DNA of 64,000 nt from Agromyces lapidis (GCF_009749405.1 NZ_WBIQ01000007.1:310001-374000), one strand, 5' to 3'; positions 33,639 through 43,017 are shown, counted from the first letter of the stretch. Translations and numbers: made by a program. Notes: generated from the letters alone by a model not told the origin.

Positions 33639-34748
33639 ATGACCGATGTCTCGAGCGACCCCTCGATCGTCGCGCTGCGTGCCGCTCGACTCCGCGCTCA
33701 GGGGCTCGTAGGCGGCTTCGCGTCGCCCGCCGCGGCGCTCGAACGGCTCGTGTGCGTGCAGGCGCAAGACCTGGCCGCCGCGAAGTGGGTGATCGGCGCG
33801 AGGGTGCCCGGGTCGAGCGAGGCAGCCGTGGAGTCGGCGATCGACGACCGCTCGCTGCTGCGCTCCTGGCCGATGCGCGGCACCCTGCACTTCGTCGAGC
33901 CGTCGATGCTGCGGCCGATCCTCCGCCTGACCGCCGCGCGGCTCATGCAGCGCGCGTCGAAGATCCATCTCGACGAGGGCATCGACGACGCCGTGCACGC
34001 GGCCGCGCGTGCGGTCGCGATCCGCGAGCTCGAGGGAGGTCGCTCGGCGTCCCGCGACGAGTTGCAGGCGGCGTGGGCGGCCGCCGGCATCCCGATCGAG
34101 GGACAGCGCGGGTACCACCTGATCTGGCGCCTCGCGATCGAGGGGCTGCTCTGCTGCGGGCCGGTCGACACCCGAGCCCGGCAGCGCTTCGTGCTGCTCG
34201 ACGAATGGTCGCCCGCCGGCTCGGGCGAGCCGGGCGACGCCGACGAGACGCTCGGGCTGCTCTTCACCGGCTACGCGCGCGGCCACGGGCCGGTCTCGGC
34301 GCGCGACTTCGCCTGGTGGACGGGGCTCACCCTCACCCAGGCACGGCTCGGGGCCTCAGCCGCCGGTGACTCGGTGGTCGCGGTGGGCGACGAACGATTC
34401 GTCGCTGCCGACGCCGACCCCGGCCCGGCCCGATCCGCGCCGAGCCGGCACGTGCTCGCGCCGTTCGACGAGTACTTCCTCGGTTATGGCGACCGTACGG
34501 CCTTCTGCTCCCCGGCCGATGCCGGGCGCGTCGTGCCGGGCAAGAACGGCCTGTTCCTGCCGATCCTCGTGGCCGACGGCGAGGTTGTCGGCACCTGGCG
34601 CCGCGCGCCCGAGCGGCGCGGTTCGACGGCGATCGAGCTCGCCCCGTTCAGCGGGTCGGTCGACGCCGACGAGTTCGCTCCCGCTTTCGAGCGGTGGGCC
34701 GGGTTCTGGTCGACGACCCTCGGCGAGGTCACCGTGCGGCAGGGGTGA
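33639..34748 (+). CDS. Winged-helix DNA-binding domain protein (HTH_42/YcaQ-like)
   Basis: 369 residues. The family's N-terminal wHTH block is RLRAQGLVGGFASPAAALERLVCVQAQD, cited in part (VCVQAQDLAAAKW); then RSWPMRGTLHFV and, near the C-terminus, APFDEYFLGYGDR and PGKNGLFLPILV. Relatives include interstrand-crosslink glycosylases (YcaQ/AlkX, AlkZ), which keep a QxQ or QxD catalytic motif; here QAQD at the matching place fits that motif. A base-excision DNA glycosylase is therefore possible but not shown. CAGAAT lies six bases before the ATG. Confidence 0.85.
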   Translation: MTDVSSDPSIVALRAARLRAQGLVGGFASPAAALERLVCVQAQDLAAAKWVIGARVPGSSEAAVESAIDDRSLLRSWPMRGTLHFVEPSMLRPILRLTAARLMQRASKIHLDEGIDDAVHAAARAVAIRELEGGRSASRDELQAAWAAAGIPIEGQRGYHLIWRLAIEGLLCCGPVDTRARQRFVLLDEWSPAGSGEPGDADETLGLLFTGYARGHGPVSARDFAWWTGLTLTQARLGASAAGDSVVAVGDERFVAADADPGPARSAPSRHVLAPFDEYFLGYGDRTAFCSPADAGRVVPGKNGLFLPILVADGEVVGTWRRAPERRGSTAIELAPFSGSVDADEFAPAFERWAGFWSTTLGEVTVRQG

Positions 34749-34798
34749 GCCTGCGCGGCGCCGTCGGGGATCGCCCCGGACCACAGCGGATACGACGA

Positions 34799-34827
34799 CG
34801 GGCCGGATGCCCGTGGCATCCGGCCCG
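34799..34827. terminator. Bidirectional hairpin terminator
   Basis: A 13-bp perfect stem (CGGGCCGGATGCC with GGCATCCGGCCCG) and a 3-base loop, between the convergent winged-helix and YceI genes. A GTTG follows, with no real T-tract. Confidence 0.75.
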
Positions 34828-34848
34828 TTGTGGTGATCGCGCGAGCGA

Positions 34849-35412
34849 TTACTGCTCGAGCTGCGCCTGCAGTTCGAGGGTGATGGTGACCTGATCGCCG
34901 AGCAGCACGCCGCCGGTCTCGAGCGCGGCGTTGTAGTGCAGGCCGAACTCCTCGCGGTTGATCACGGTCTTGGCCGTCGCGCCGCCCTTGTAGTTGCCGT
35001 AGGGGTCGCCGCCGAAGCCGCCGAAGTCGAAGTCGAAGGTCACGGACTTCGTCACGCCGTGCATCGTCAGCTCGCCGTCGACCTTGAAGTCGCCGTTCTC
35101 GACGCGCACGCCCGTCGAGACGAAGTCGATCGTCGGGTAGGTCTCGGCCTCGAAGAAGTCGCCGGTGCGCAGGTGCGCGTCACGGGTGGGCTCGTTCGTG
35201 GTCACCGAGGCGACCTCGGCCGACGCGGTCACGGTCGAGTCGAGCGGGTTCTCGGCCGTGACGAAGGTCGCGGTGAAACGCTCGAACTTGCCCTTGACCT
35301 TGCTGATCATGAGGTGACGGACGGAGAAGGCCACTTCGCTGTGGGCGGGGTCGATCGTCCAGGTTCCTGCGCGGTAGCCGGGGATCTCGATCGTCGAGGC
35401 GGTGGTCGTCAT
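34849..35412 (-). CDS. YceI family protein
   Basis: 187 residues. The YceI/lipocalin-like barrel is seen in GTWTIDPAHSEVAFSVRHL, GKFERFTATF, DFVSTGVR, GELTMHGVTKSVTF and DEVTITLELQ-like C-terminal strand. Members bind polyisoprenoids or similar lipids. No signal peptide is present, so it is cytosolic here. GGGAG lies about ten bases before the ATG at 35412; a longer start has no support. Confidence 0.92.
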   Translation of the reverse strand: MTTTASTIEIPGYRAGTWTIDPAHSEVAFSVRHLMISKVKGKFERFTATFVTAENPLDSTVTASAEVASVTTNEPTRDAHLRTGDFFEAETYPTIDFVSTGVRVENGDFKVDGELTMHGVTKSVTFDFDFGGFGGDPYGNYKGGATAKTVINREEFGLHYNAALETGGVLLGDQVTITLELQAQLEQ

Positions 35413-35524
35413 GTTGCGGTTGCTCCCAAGAGTTCGGTACTGAGCCGATCGGCTCATCGGGGGTCAACGCGCGCACCGGGAAGATCTATTCCCATGCATG
35501 GAAATATTCGTTCGCGAGAACGGC

Positions 35525-36697
35525 TCAGGCGAGCGAACGACGCAGCGTGAGCACGTGTCGGACCGCGTCGTCGAGGCGCTCCTCGGAGATGCGCCCCGAG
35601 TCGACCGCGGCCGTGATCGAACCCACCAGTCCGTCGACCGAGATGCCGAACTCCGCGGGATCGGCGGGGAGGACGTACAGAAGCAGGTCGGCCCCCGCGG
35701 CGACCGCGCGCACGGCGTTCTCGCCCGGATCGGCGTACTCGGCGAGTCCGTTGTGCTGGAGCATCAGCATGTCGTCGGTGATGACGACGCCCTCGAAGCC
35801 GAGCTCCTCCCGGAGGATCCGGTGCCACTCGGCCGAGAGCGACGCGGGTGCCGCGTCGACCGCCGGGTAGGCGAGGTGGCCGGTCATCACGAGTTCGGCG
35901 CCGGCGTCGATGCCCGCGGCGAACGGCAGTGCCGCGCCCGCCCGCCACTCGGCGAGGCTCGTCGGCGCGGTCGGAATGCTCGTGTGCGAGTCGCCCGGTG
36001 CCGCCCCGTGCCCGGGGAAGTGCTTGAGCGTGCTCGCCACCGTGCCCCGCTCCCCCGCGACCGCGGCCCCGACCCGTTCGGCGGCAGCCGCCGGATCGGC
36101 GCCGAGCACCCGACCCGAGATGAATGAGCCGGGGTCGCCCGTGACATCCGCGATAACGCCGAAGTTCACGTTCGCGCCTCCCGCGGCCACGCTCGCGGCA
36201 CGTGCGGCGAACGCGTCCCGGGTCGCGGCGGGCGGCGCGTCCCGCAGCGTCGCCGCGCTCGCGGCGGAATCCCAGTCGAGTCTCGAGACCTCGCCGCCCT
36301 CTTGGTCGACGCCGACGAGCGGCGGCAGCTCGGGGTCGGAAATGAGTGCGGCCGTGAGCGCCGCGAGCGAGGGCGCGTCGCCCGCGATGTTGTCGCCCAT
36401 GAGGATCACGCCCGAGGCTCCCGCGTCGATGAGCGCGCGCGACGGCGCCGGGTCGGTCCCCGGCGCATGCAGCATCAGCAGGGTCGCGGCCTTCTGCTGC
36501 GTGCTGAGTCCCGCCAGCCGCTCGTCGACCCAGGCGGCCGACGAGTCGATCGGCGTCGGGGTCGGGGTCGGGGTCAGGGTTGCCGACCGCGTCGGCGAGG
36601 CCTCCGGGGCGACCGTCGGCGCGGCACCCGCGCACCCCGCGAGCGTCATCGCGGTGAGCGTGACGAGGAGCGGGGCCAGCAACCGGGACGAACGCAC
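35525..36697 (-). CDS. Glycoside hydrolase family 3 lipoprotein (NagZ-like beta-N-acetylhexosaminidase)
   Basis: 390 residues. A lipoprotein signal ends at LAGC (Cys22), followed by a Ser/Thr/Pro spacer. The GH3 barrel has VGVDQEGGEVSRL, KHFPGHG with SHTSIP (the NagZ His-Asp loop, near 225-240) and the nucleophile Asp in VVITDDMLM near 304. It cleaves terminal GlcNAc from wall fragments outside the cell. The GTG at 36697 follows TACACT (top strand 36704-36709) by six bases: leaderless. It is divergent from the wall-acting protein at 36777. Confidence 0.92.
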   Translation of the reverse strand: MRSSRLLAPLLVTLTAMTLAGCAGAAPTVAPEASPTRSATLTPTPTPTPIDSSAAWVDERLAGLSTQQKAATLLMLHAPGTDPAPSRALIDAGASGVILMGDNIAGDAPSLAALTAALISDPELPPLVGVDQEGGEVSRLDWDSAASAATLRDAPPAATRDAFAARAASVAAGGANVNFGVIADVTGDPGSFISGRVLGADPAAAAERVGAAVAGERGTVASTLKHFPGHGAAPGDSHTSIPTAPTSLAEWRAGAALPFAAGIDAGAELVMTGHLAYPAVDAAPASLSAEWHRILREELGFEGVVITDDMLMLQHNGLAEYADPGENAVRAVAAGADLLLYVLPADPAEFGISVDGLVGSITAAVDSGRISEERLDDAVRHVLTLRRSLA

Positions 36698-36776
36698 GCG
36701 CCGAGTGTACGCTGCGTGTCCGAGCGGCCGCCGAGAGGCGACGTGGGTAGACTCGCCGCCTCGAGGGGGTGAGTCG

Positions 36777-37943
36777 ATGCGCCGAGGAGGCCCGATCGCA
36801 TGCGCCGCGAGCGTGCTCGCGCTCATCATCGCACTCGGCGCGGTCGCGACCCCGGCCGGTGCCGAGGAGTACCCCAGCTGGGGCGAGGTCGAGGAGTCGA
36901 AGCGGAGCGTCGCCGCACGCGAGGCGGAGTCGTCGCGCATCACGGCGCTGGTCGACCGGCTCGAGGGCGAGGCCGCGGTGCTCGGCGACGCCGCGGTCGA
37001 AGCCGCCGCCGTCGCGGCCGCCGCAGAGGCCGCGCGCCGTGAGGCGGCCGATCGCGCGAAGGCGCTCCGAGGATCGGCCGAGTCCGCCGGGCAGTCCGCT
37101 CAGGAGTCGCAGACGGAGTTCGGTCGACTCACCGGCATGCTCGCGCGCACGGGCGGCGCGGATGTCACGCTCCGCCTGCTCTTCACGGGCGACGAGGACG
37201 GCGCGGCGGATCTCCTCGACGGGCTCACACGGAGTGCGCGGCTCGCCGACGTCTATGCCGGGGTCGCGGCGGGGGCCGCAGCCGACCGCGCCGCGTACCA
37301 GGCGGTCAGCGCGCAGGCCGATGTCGCCGAGCAGGAGCGGTCACGGCTCGCGCAGGAGGCCGACCGCGCCAGGGCCGCGGCGGAGGACGCGCACCTCGCC
37401 GCGGAGGCGCGACTCGCCGAGCAGAGAACGGCGCTCGACACGCTCTACGCCCAGCTCGCGAGCCTTCGCGATCGCACGGTCGAACTCGAGCGACGCTACC
37501 GGGTCGGCGAGCAGGCACGGCTCGAAGCCGAGGCCCGGGAGCGTGCCGCAGCAGACGCTGACGACGACTCGCTTGGGTCGGGCGACTCCGGGGAGCCCGG
37601 CGGCGGCTCGAGCGCTCCCCCGCCGGGCGTCGTCGTCGACCCCGCCGCGGCGAAAGCCTATGCGGCCCGTGCGATCGGCCGCTACGGCTGGGGCTCGAGC
37701 CAGTACGAGTGCCTCGTGCTGCTCTGGACGCGCGAGTCGGGCTGGCGCGCCGACGCGTACAACGCCTCGAGCGGTGCCTACGGAATCCCGCAGTCGCTGC
37801 CGGGCAGCAAGATGGCGTCGGCGGGCGCCGATTGGCGCACGAACGCCGCCACCCAGATCGAGTGGGGGCTGTCGTACATCGGCGACCGCTACGGGGCGCC
37901 CTGCGGGGCATGGGCGCACTCCGAGCAGTACAACTGGTACTGA
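36777..37943 (+). CDS. Secreted coiled-coil protein with C-terminal lysozyme-like domain
   Basis: 388 residues. Signal peptide to about residue 28 (ending TPAGAEE). Residues about 30-265 are an Ala/Glu/Arg-rich coiled coil of the type in wall hydrolases and their activators. A Gly/Ser/Pro linker leads to the C-terminal domain (CLVLLWTRESGWRADAYN, SGAYGIPQSLPGSKM, CGAWAHSEQYNWY), the lysozyme-like fold of the aggregation-promoting factor/transglycosylase group, with the catalytic Glu in RESGW. GAGGGGGTGAG precedes the ATG. Its TGA overlaps the next ATG (TGATG). Confidence 0.88.
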   Translation: MRRGGPIACAASVLALIIALGAVATPAGAEEYPSWGEVEESKRSVAAREAESSRITALVDRLEGEAAVLGDAAVEAAAVAAAAEAARREAADRAKALRGSAESAGQSAQESQTEFGRLTGMLARTGGADVTLRLLFTGDEDGAADLLDGLTRSARLADVYAGVAAGAAADRAAYQAVSAQADVAEQERSRLAQEADRARAAAEDAHLAAEARLAEQRTALDTLYAQLASLRDRTVELERRYRVGEQARLEAEARERAAADADDDSLGSGDSGEPGGGSSAPPPGVVVDPAAAKAYAARAIGRYGWGSSQYECLVLLWTRESGWRADAYNASSGAYGIPQSLPGSKMASAGADWRTNAATQIEWGLSYIGDRYGAPCGAWAHSEQYNWY

Positions 37944-38776
37944 TGACCCCCGCAGAGACCGACCACGAGCGGTTCAGCCGCCACGCCGCCGACGGCATCC
38001 TCCTCCTCGGCGGCGGCGCCGCGATTCTGCTGCAGCTCGCCGATCCGCGCGTCGCGCACGGGGTGGCACGGCACAGCGACTTCGCGGGCCGCCCGCTCGA
38101 CCGGTTGTTCGGCACGCTCGACTACGTCTACGCGGTCGGCTTCGGCGACGAGGAGGTCAGGCGCTCCGTCGTCCGGCGGGTGAACGCCCGTCATGCGCCG
38201 GTGCGCGGCGAGGCGGGCGGCGGCTCCGTCGACACGCCGGCGAGCCGGTACTCGGCCTTCGACGCCGACGCGCAGCGGTGGGTCGCCTCCACGATTCTCG
38301 CGACGGCGCTCGCGCTCGAGGAACGTCTCTGGGGCAAGCTCGACGAGGCCGATGCCGACGCCATCGTGCGCGGCTACGCCCCGCTCGGCGCGAGCCTGCA
38401 GGCCGGCCGCGAGGGCTGGCCCGACAGCCGTGCCGAGTTCGAGGCGTGGTGGGGCACGCGGCTCGCCGGGCTCGAGGTCGGCGACGAGGCGCGCGAGGTC
38501 GTCCGCACGCTGCTCGGCGGCGCGGCGTCCTTGCCACCCGGCACCCGGCTCCTCCTGCCCTTCGTCCGCCTGCTCACCGCGGCGCTCCTGCCCCCGTCGA
38601 TCCGTGCGGCGTACGGCTTCCGGTGGACCGCTCGCGCTCAACGGGTGAGCGCGGCGTGGCTCAGGGGCATCGCCCTCGTCTGGCCGCTGCTCCCGGCCGT
38701 GGTCCGCCACGCTCCGATGCGACGCTCGCTCCAACGGGTGCGACGCTCGAACCGGTACGCTGAGCGTGAAGCATGA
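37943..38776 (+). CDS. Oxygenase MpaB family protein (DUF2236)
   Basis: 277 residues. The DUF2236/MpaB pattern is seen in GILLLGGGAAILLQLADPRVA, RLFGTLDYVYAVGFGDE, ARYSAFDADAQRWVAST-like stretch and the helical C-terminus. Relatives bind haem b and include latex-clearing protein; the role here is unknown. It is translationally coupled to the wall protein before it and overlaps the Lrp gene after it. Confidence 0.85.
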   Translation: MTPAETDHERFSRHAADGILLLGGGAAILLQLADPRVAHGVARHSDFAGRPLDRLFGTLDYVYAVGFGDEEVRRSVVRRVNARHAPVRGEAGGGSVDTPASRYSAFDADAQRWVASTILATALALEERLWGKLDEADADAIVRGYAPLGASLQAGREGWPDSRAEFEAWWGTRLAGLEVGDEAREVVRTLLGGAASLPPGTRLLLPFVRLLTAALLPPSIRAAYGFRWTARAQRVSAAWLRGIALVWPLLPAVVRHAPMRRSLQRVRRSNRYAEREA

Positions 38777-39279
38777 GGACGACGATGACCCCGCAAGCAC
38801 CGCAACGCAACGAACCACTCGACAGCATCGACCGCAGAATCGTGGCCGAGCTGAGCCGCGACGGCCGGCTGTCGGTGCGGACCCTCGCCGACCGGGTGCA
38901 CATCTCGCGCACGGCGGCGCACAACCGCCTGCAGCAGCTGCAGCAGCGCGGCGTCATCACGGGGTTCGGCGCGCAGATCGACCGCCGCTCGATCGGCCTG
39001 CACATCTCGGCGCTCGTCGTGGTGCGCATCGGCGAGGTCTCCTGGGAGGAGATCGCCGCGAAGCTCGCGACACTCCCCTTCGTCGAGAAGGTGCAGGCGG
39101 TCTCGGGCGACATCGACATCATCCTCACCGTGAGCGCGCCCGATCACGAGCAACTGAGTCAGGCGATCCTCCGCGACATCCACGACATGCCCGGCGTCGT
39201 CTCGACCAGGTCGCACCTCATCCTCGAGGAGATCGAGGGCCACCCGCCCGCACAGACGCTGGACATCTGGCGCACCTGA
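38773..39279 (+). CDS. Lrp/AsnC family transcriptional regulator (BkdR-like)
   Basis: 168 residues: HTH (LDSIDRRIVAELSRDGRLS, VHISRTAAHNRLQQLQQRG) and RAM domain (LVVVRIGEVSWEE, LPFVEKVQAVSGDIDIIL). Its position just before the E1-alpha/E1-beta/E2 genes on the same strand suggests it controls them, as BkdR-type Lrp regulators do for branched-chain keto-acid dehydrogenases. The ATG overlaps the MpaB stop. Confidence 0.92.
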   Translation: MRTTMTPQAPQRNEPLDSIDRRIVAELSRDGRLSVRTLADRVHISRTAAHNRLQQLQQRGVITGFGAQIDRRSIGLHISALVVVRIGEVSWEEIAAKLATLPFVEKVQAVSGDIDIILTVSAPDHEQLSQAILRDIHDMPGVVSTRSHLILEEIEGHPPAQTLDIWRT

Positions 39280-39370
39280 CCGGTCTGCGGGTGGACGAAT
39301 GGCATCGGTTTCGTCCCTCGGCAGCCGTTCGTTCACGCTTGGATGACACGCCCGACCTCGAGGGTCGAGC

Positions 39371-40516
39371 ATGTCGCACCATGGCTGCATGAGCCTCAAT
39401 GTCGAGCATGCACCGACCCGAACCCTTCCCTCGGAGAAGCCCCTCCGTCTTCTCGACAACGCGGGTCATGCCGTCACCGGCCACGCGACCGGCGGCTTCT
39501 CCCTGCCCGACACCGAGACCCTGCTCGGGCTGTACCGCAAGATGGTCGTCGCCCGCCGTTTCGACGTGCAGGTGACCGCGCTCACCAAGCAGGGCCGCCT
39601 CGCGACCTATCCCTCGGCCTACGGGCAGGAGGCATGCGAGATCGGTGCCGTCGCCTCGCTCGACCGGGTCGACTGGCTGTTTCCGACCTACCGCGACAGC
39701 ATCGCCCTGCTCACCCGCGGCATCGCCCCCGCAGACATCCTGCAGTCCTTCCGCGGCGACTGGCACAACGGCTACGACCAGAACGAGTTCCGCACGGCGG
39801 CCCAGGCGACGCCGCTCGCCACGCAGGCGCTGCACGCGGTCGGCCTCGCGCACGCCGCCCGGCTGCGCCGCGACCCGATCGTCGCGCTGACCTTCCTCGG
39901 CGACGGCGCCACGAGCGAGGGCGACGCCCACGAGGCCTTCAACTTCGCGGCCGTCTGGCAGACGCCGACCGTCTTCGTCGTGCAGAACAACCAGTTCGCG
40001 ATCAGCGTGCCGCTCGAACGGCAGACTCGCGCGGCGACCCTCGCCGACAAGGCCGTCGGCTACGGCATGCCGGGCTTCCACGTCGACGGCAACGACGTCG
40101 CGGCGATGTACGCGATCACGCACGCCGCCGTCGAGCGGGCCCGCGCCGGCGGCGGGCCGACCCTCATCGAGGGCGTGACGTACCGCATCGAGCCCCACAC
40201 GAACTCCGACGACCCGAGCCGATACCGCGCGGCCCGCGACGTCGAGCACTGGAAGCGGCGCGACCCGATCGAGCGTCTCGAGAAGTACCTCGTCTCCGAG
40301 GGCGCGCTCACCGAGACGCTCCGCGCCGAGATCACCGACGAGGCCGAGGAGCTCGCCGCGGCGACCCGCGAGGTCATGACCGCCGAGGCCGAACTCGATC
40401 CGCTCGAGCTGTTCGACCACGTCTACGCGCGCCCGCGCGCCGCCCTCGCCGAGCAGCGCGCCGCGCTCGCCGCCGAACTCGCCGCCGCAGGCACCCACCA
40501 GGAGGACGCCCGATGA
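39371..40516 (+). CDS. 2-oxoacid dehydrogenase E1 component, alpha subunit (branched-chain or pyruvate type)
   Basis: 381 residues. The thiamine diphosphate motif starts at FLGDGATSEGDAHEAFNF and ends with VVQNNQFAIS. The alpha/beta split E1, together with an Lrp neighbour, favours branched-chain 2-oxoacid dehydrogenase (BkdA1), since actinobacteria usually decarboxylate pyruvate with the single-chain AceE; annotation pipelines often call these PdhA. GAGGG lies six bases before the ATG at 39371; an in-frame ATG at 39389 lacks a ribosome site. Confidence 0.9.
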   Translation: MSHHGCMSLNVEHAPTRTLPSEKPLRLLDNAGHAVTGHATGGFSLPDTETLLGLYRKMVVARRFDVQVTALTKQGRLATYPSAYGQEACEIGAVASLDRVDWLFPTYRDSIALLTRGIAPADILQSFRGDWHNGYDQNEFRTAAQATPLATQALHAVGLAHAARLRRDPIVALTFLGDGATSEGDAHEAFNFAAVWQTPTVFVVQNNQFAISVPLERQTRAATLADKAVGYGMPGFHVDGNDVAAMYAITHAAVERARAGGGPTLIEGVTYRIEPHTNSDDPSRYRAARDVEHWKRRDPIERLEKYLVSEGALTETLRAEITDEAEELAAATREVMTAEAELDPLELFDHVYARPRAALAEQRAALAAELAAAGTHQEDAR

Positions 40517-41535
40517 CCGCCACCGCGACGAAGGACGCCCGCCCCGAGGCATCCGCACCGACGCAGCTCACGATGGCGGGCGCGCTGAACGCCGCCCTGC
40601 GCGACGCGATGACCGCCGACGACCGCGTGATCGTGTACGGCGAGGACGTCGGGCCGCTCGGCGGTGTGTTCCGCATCACCGACGGCCTGCAGGCCGAGTT
40701 CGGCGACGAGCGCATCTGGGATTCGCCGCTCGCCGAGTCGGGCATCATCGGCACGGCGATCGGCATGGCGATGTACGGCATGCGCCCCGTCGTCGAGATG
40801 CAGTTCGACGCGTTCAGCTACCCCGCGTTCGAGCAGATGGTGTCGCACGTCGCGAAGATGCGCAACCGCACCAAGGGCCGCGTCACCCTGCCGATGGTCG
40901 TCCGCATCCCGTGCGCGGGCGCGATCGGCGGCGTCGAGCACCACTCCGACTCATCCGAGTCGTACTGGGCGTCGACGCCCGGGCTCACGGTCGTGATGCC
41001 CTCGAACCCGGCCGACGCGTACTCGATGCTGCGCGAGGCGATCGAGAGCGACGACCCCGTCGTCTTCATGGAGCCGAAGAGCCGGTACTGGTCGAAGGCG
41101 CCGATCGCCCTGCCTGTGACGACCGCGCCGATGGACCGCGCCGAGGTCGTGCGCACGGGCGACGACGTCACCCTGCTCGCCTACGGCCCCACCGTCCGCA
41201 CCGCGCTCGACGCAGCCGAGGCCGCCGCCGCCGAAGGCCTGTCGATCGAGGTCGTCGACCTCCGCAGCCTCTCGCCCTTCGACGACGAGACGGTGGGCGC
41301 GTCGGTGCGCAAGACCTCGCGCGCCGCCGTCATCCACGAGGCCGCCCAGTTCGGCGGTTACGGCGCCGAGGTGGCGGCACGGGTGACCGAGCGCAACTTC
41401 CACCATCTCGCCGCCCCGGTGCTGCGCATCGCCGGGTTCGACATCCCGTACCCCTCGCCGAAGCTCGAGGAGCACCAGCTGCCGACCCCCGACCGCATCC
41501 TCGCGGCGCTCGACACGTGGGAGTGGGACGCATGA
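40513..41535 (+). CDS. 2-oxoacid dehydrogenase E1 component, beta subunit
   Basis: 340 residues. Transketolase-like pyrimidine-binding domain (VYGEDVGPLGGVFRITDGL, GIIGTAIGMAMYGMRPVVEM), the C-terminal transketolase domain (VTLLAYGPTVRTALDAAE, VVDLRSLSPFDDETV) and RIAGFDIPYPSPKLEEHQLP. Pairs with E1-alpha as an alpha2-beta2 enzyme. ATGA coupling with E1-alpha, and again with E2. Confidence 0.93.
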   Translation: MTATATKDARPEASAPTQLTMAGALNAALRDAMTADDRVIVYGEDVGPLGGVFRITDGLQAEFGDERIWDSPLAESGIIGTAIGMAMYGMRPVVEMQFDAFSYPAFEQMVSHVAKMRNRTKGRVTLPMVVRIPCAGAIGGVEHHSDSSESYWASTPGLTVVMPSNPADAYSMLREAIESDDPVVFMEPKSRYWSKAPIALPVTTAPMDRAEVVRTGDDVTLLAYGPTVRTALDAAEAAAAEGLSIEVVDLRSLSPFDDETVGASVRKTSRAAVIHEAAQFGGYGAEVAARVTERNFHHLAAPVLRIAGFDIPYPSPKLEEHQLPTPDRILAALDTWEWDA

Positions 41536-42917
41536 GCCGCGAGTTCATCCTGCCCGACCTCGGCGAGGGCCTCACCGAGGCCGAGATCGTCGCGTGGCTC
41601 GTCGCCCCGGGCGACGAGGTCGCCATCGACCAGCCCGTCGTCGAACTCGAGTCGGCGAAGTCGGTCGTGCAGCTCCCCACGCCGTTCGCGGGCGTCGTCG
41701 AGTCGCTCGGCGGCCAGGTCGGCGAGACGCTGCACGCGGGCACGGTGCTCATGACCCTCGGCTCCGAGGTCTCCGCACCGTCGGCGGCGCCCGTGGCCGC
41801 TGAACCGGGGGTCGCGGCTCCCACCGAGGTCGCGACCGAGGAGTCGGGCGCCGTGCTGATCGGCTATGGCACCCGCACCTCGACCGTGACGAAGCGAGCG
41901 ACCACCGCGCCGGCCCGATTCGGCCGACGTCGGAGCGGCGCCGCGACGGGCTCCGGCCCCGGCACCGGTGCGAGCGGCGGTGGCATCGCCGCCCCCTCAC
42001 GCCTCGACAGCGCGCGTCGCTCCCCCGTGGTCTCGCCGATCGTGCGGCGCCTCGCCCGGCAGCACGGCTTCGACGCCTCGCAGCTCGACGGCTCGGGCCC
42101 CGACCACCTCGTCATGCGCCGCGACGTCGAGGCCTTCATCGGGGAGCAGCAGGGGACGCCGCAGGCCACCGTCGAGGCATCCGCACCGGCGCAGCCGGCG
42201 ACGGTGACCGCTGCTGCGCCCGCGTCCGGTGACCAACGGATCCCGCTCGACCGCATCGGCCGCGCCGCCGCGGCGCACTTCTCGCGCTCTCGCCGCGAGA
42301 TCCCCGAGGCGACCGTCTGGATGGACGTCGACGCGACCGCGCTCGTCGCCGCGCGCAAGCAGTTGCACGCGGCGACCGGCGAACGCTTCGGCACGACCGC
42401 CCTCGTCGCCCGGTTCGTCGTCGCGGGCCTCCGCAAGCACCCGCGGCTCAACTCGAGCTTCGACGCCGACCGCGACGAGCTCGTGCTGCACGGCGCGGTC
42501 AATCTCGGTCTCGCGGCGCAGACGCCGCGCGGCCTCATGGTGCCCGTCGTGCACGGCGCCGAACGCATGAGCCTGCGCGAGCTGCGCGACGCGATCGGCA
42601 CGCAGACCGAGGCCGCCGCGACCGGGGTGTTCGCACCCGCGGCGCTCTCGGGCGGCACCTTCACACTGAACAACTACGGCACGCTGGGCGTCGACGGCTC
42701 CGCCGCGATCATCAACCACCCCGAGGCCGCGATGCTCGGCATCGGACGCCTCGTCGAGCGGCCCTGGGTCGTCGACGGCGCCCTCGCGGTGCGCACGGTC
42801 ACCGAGCTCACGCTGTCGTTCGACCACCGCGTGTGCGACGGCGCCGAGGCTGCGGCGTTCCTGACCTTCGTCGCCGGGTGCATCGAACAACCGCTGTCGC
42901 TGCTCGCCGAGCTCTGA
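41532..42917 (+). CDS. 2-oxoacid dehydrogenase E2 component (dihydrolipoamide acyltransferase)
   Basis: 461 residues: lipoyl domain (1-78) with Lys43 in ESAKSVVQLP, an Ala/Pro linker, the E3/E1-binding peripheral domain (SPIVRRLARQHGFDASQLDG) and the acyltransferase domain ending in DHRVCDG (431-437), the catalytic His-Asp motif. It forms the complex core. One lipoyl domain is typical of branched-chain E2. No E3 gene is in the window. A strong hairpin follows. Confidence 0.93.
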   Translation: MSREFILPDLGEGLTEAEIVAWLVAPGDEVAIDQPVVELESAKSVVQLPTPFAGVVESLGGQVGETLHAGTVLMTLGSEVSAPSAAPVAAEPGVAAPTEVATEESGAVLIGYGTRTSTVTKRATTAPARFGRRRSGAATGSGPGTGASGGGIAAPSRLDSARRSPVVSPIVRRLARQHGFDASQLDGSGPDHLVMRRDVEAFIGEQQGTPQATVEASAPAQPATVTAAAPASGDQRIPLDRIGRAAAAHFSRSRREIPEATVWMDVDATALVAARKQLHAATGERFGTTALVARFVVAGLRKHPRLNSSFDADRDELVLHGAVNLGLAAQTPRGLMVPVVHGAERMSLRELRDAIGTQTEAAATGVFAPAALSGGTFTLNNYGTLGVDGSAAIINHPEAAMLGIGRLVERPWVVDGALAVRTVTELTLSFDHRVCDGAEAAAFLTFVAGCIEQPLSLLAEL

Positions 42918-42921
42918 ACGC

Positions 42922-42955
42922 CGAACGGCCTCGCCCGGGTGGGCGAGGCCGTTCG
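42922..42955 (+). terminator. Intrinsic-type hairpin after the E1/E2 operon
   Basis: A 15-bp perfect stem (CGAACGGCCTCGCCC with GGGCGAGGCCGTTCG) and a GGGT loop, five bases after the E2 stop. It also stands in front of the convergent membrane-protein gene, 60 bp away, so it may work both ways. Confidence 0.75.
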
Positions 42956-43017
42956 CGTGCGATCACGCTCCGCAGGCTGCGGCGCCGTTCATCTCTCGGC
43001 GCCGCGCGGCGCGGAGA

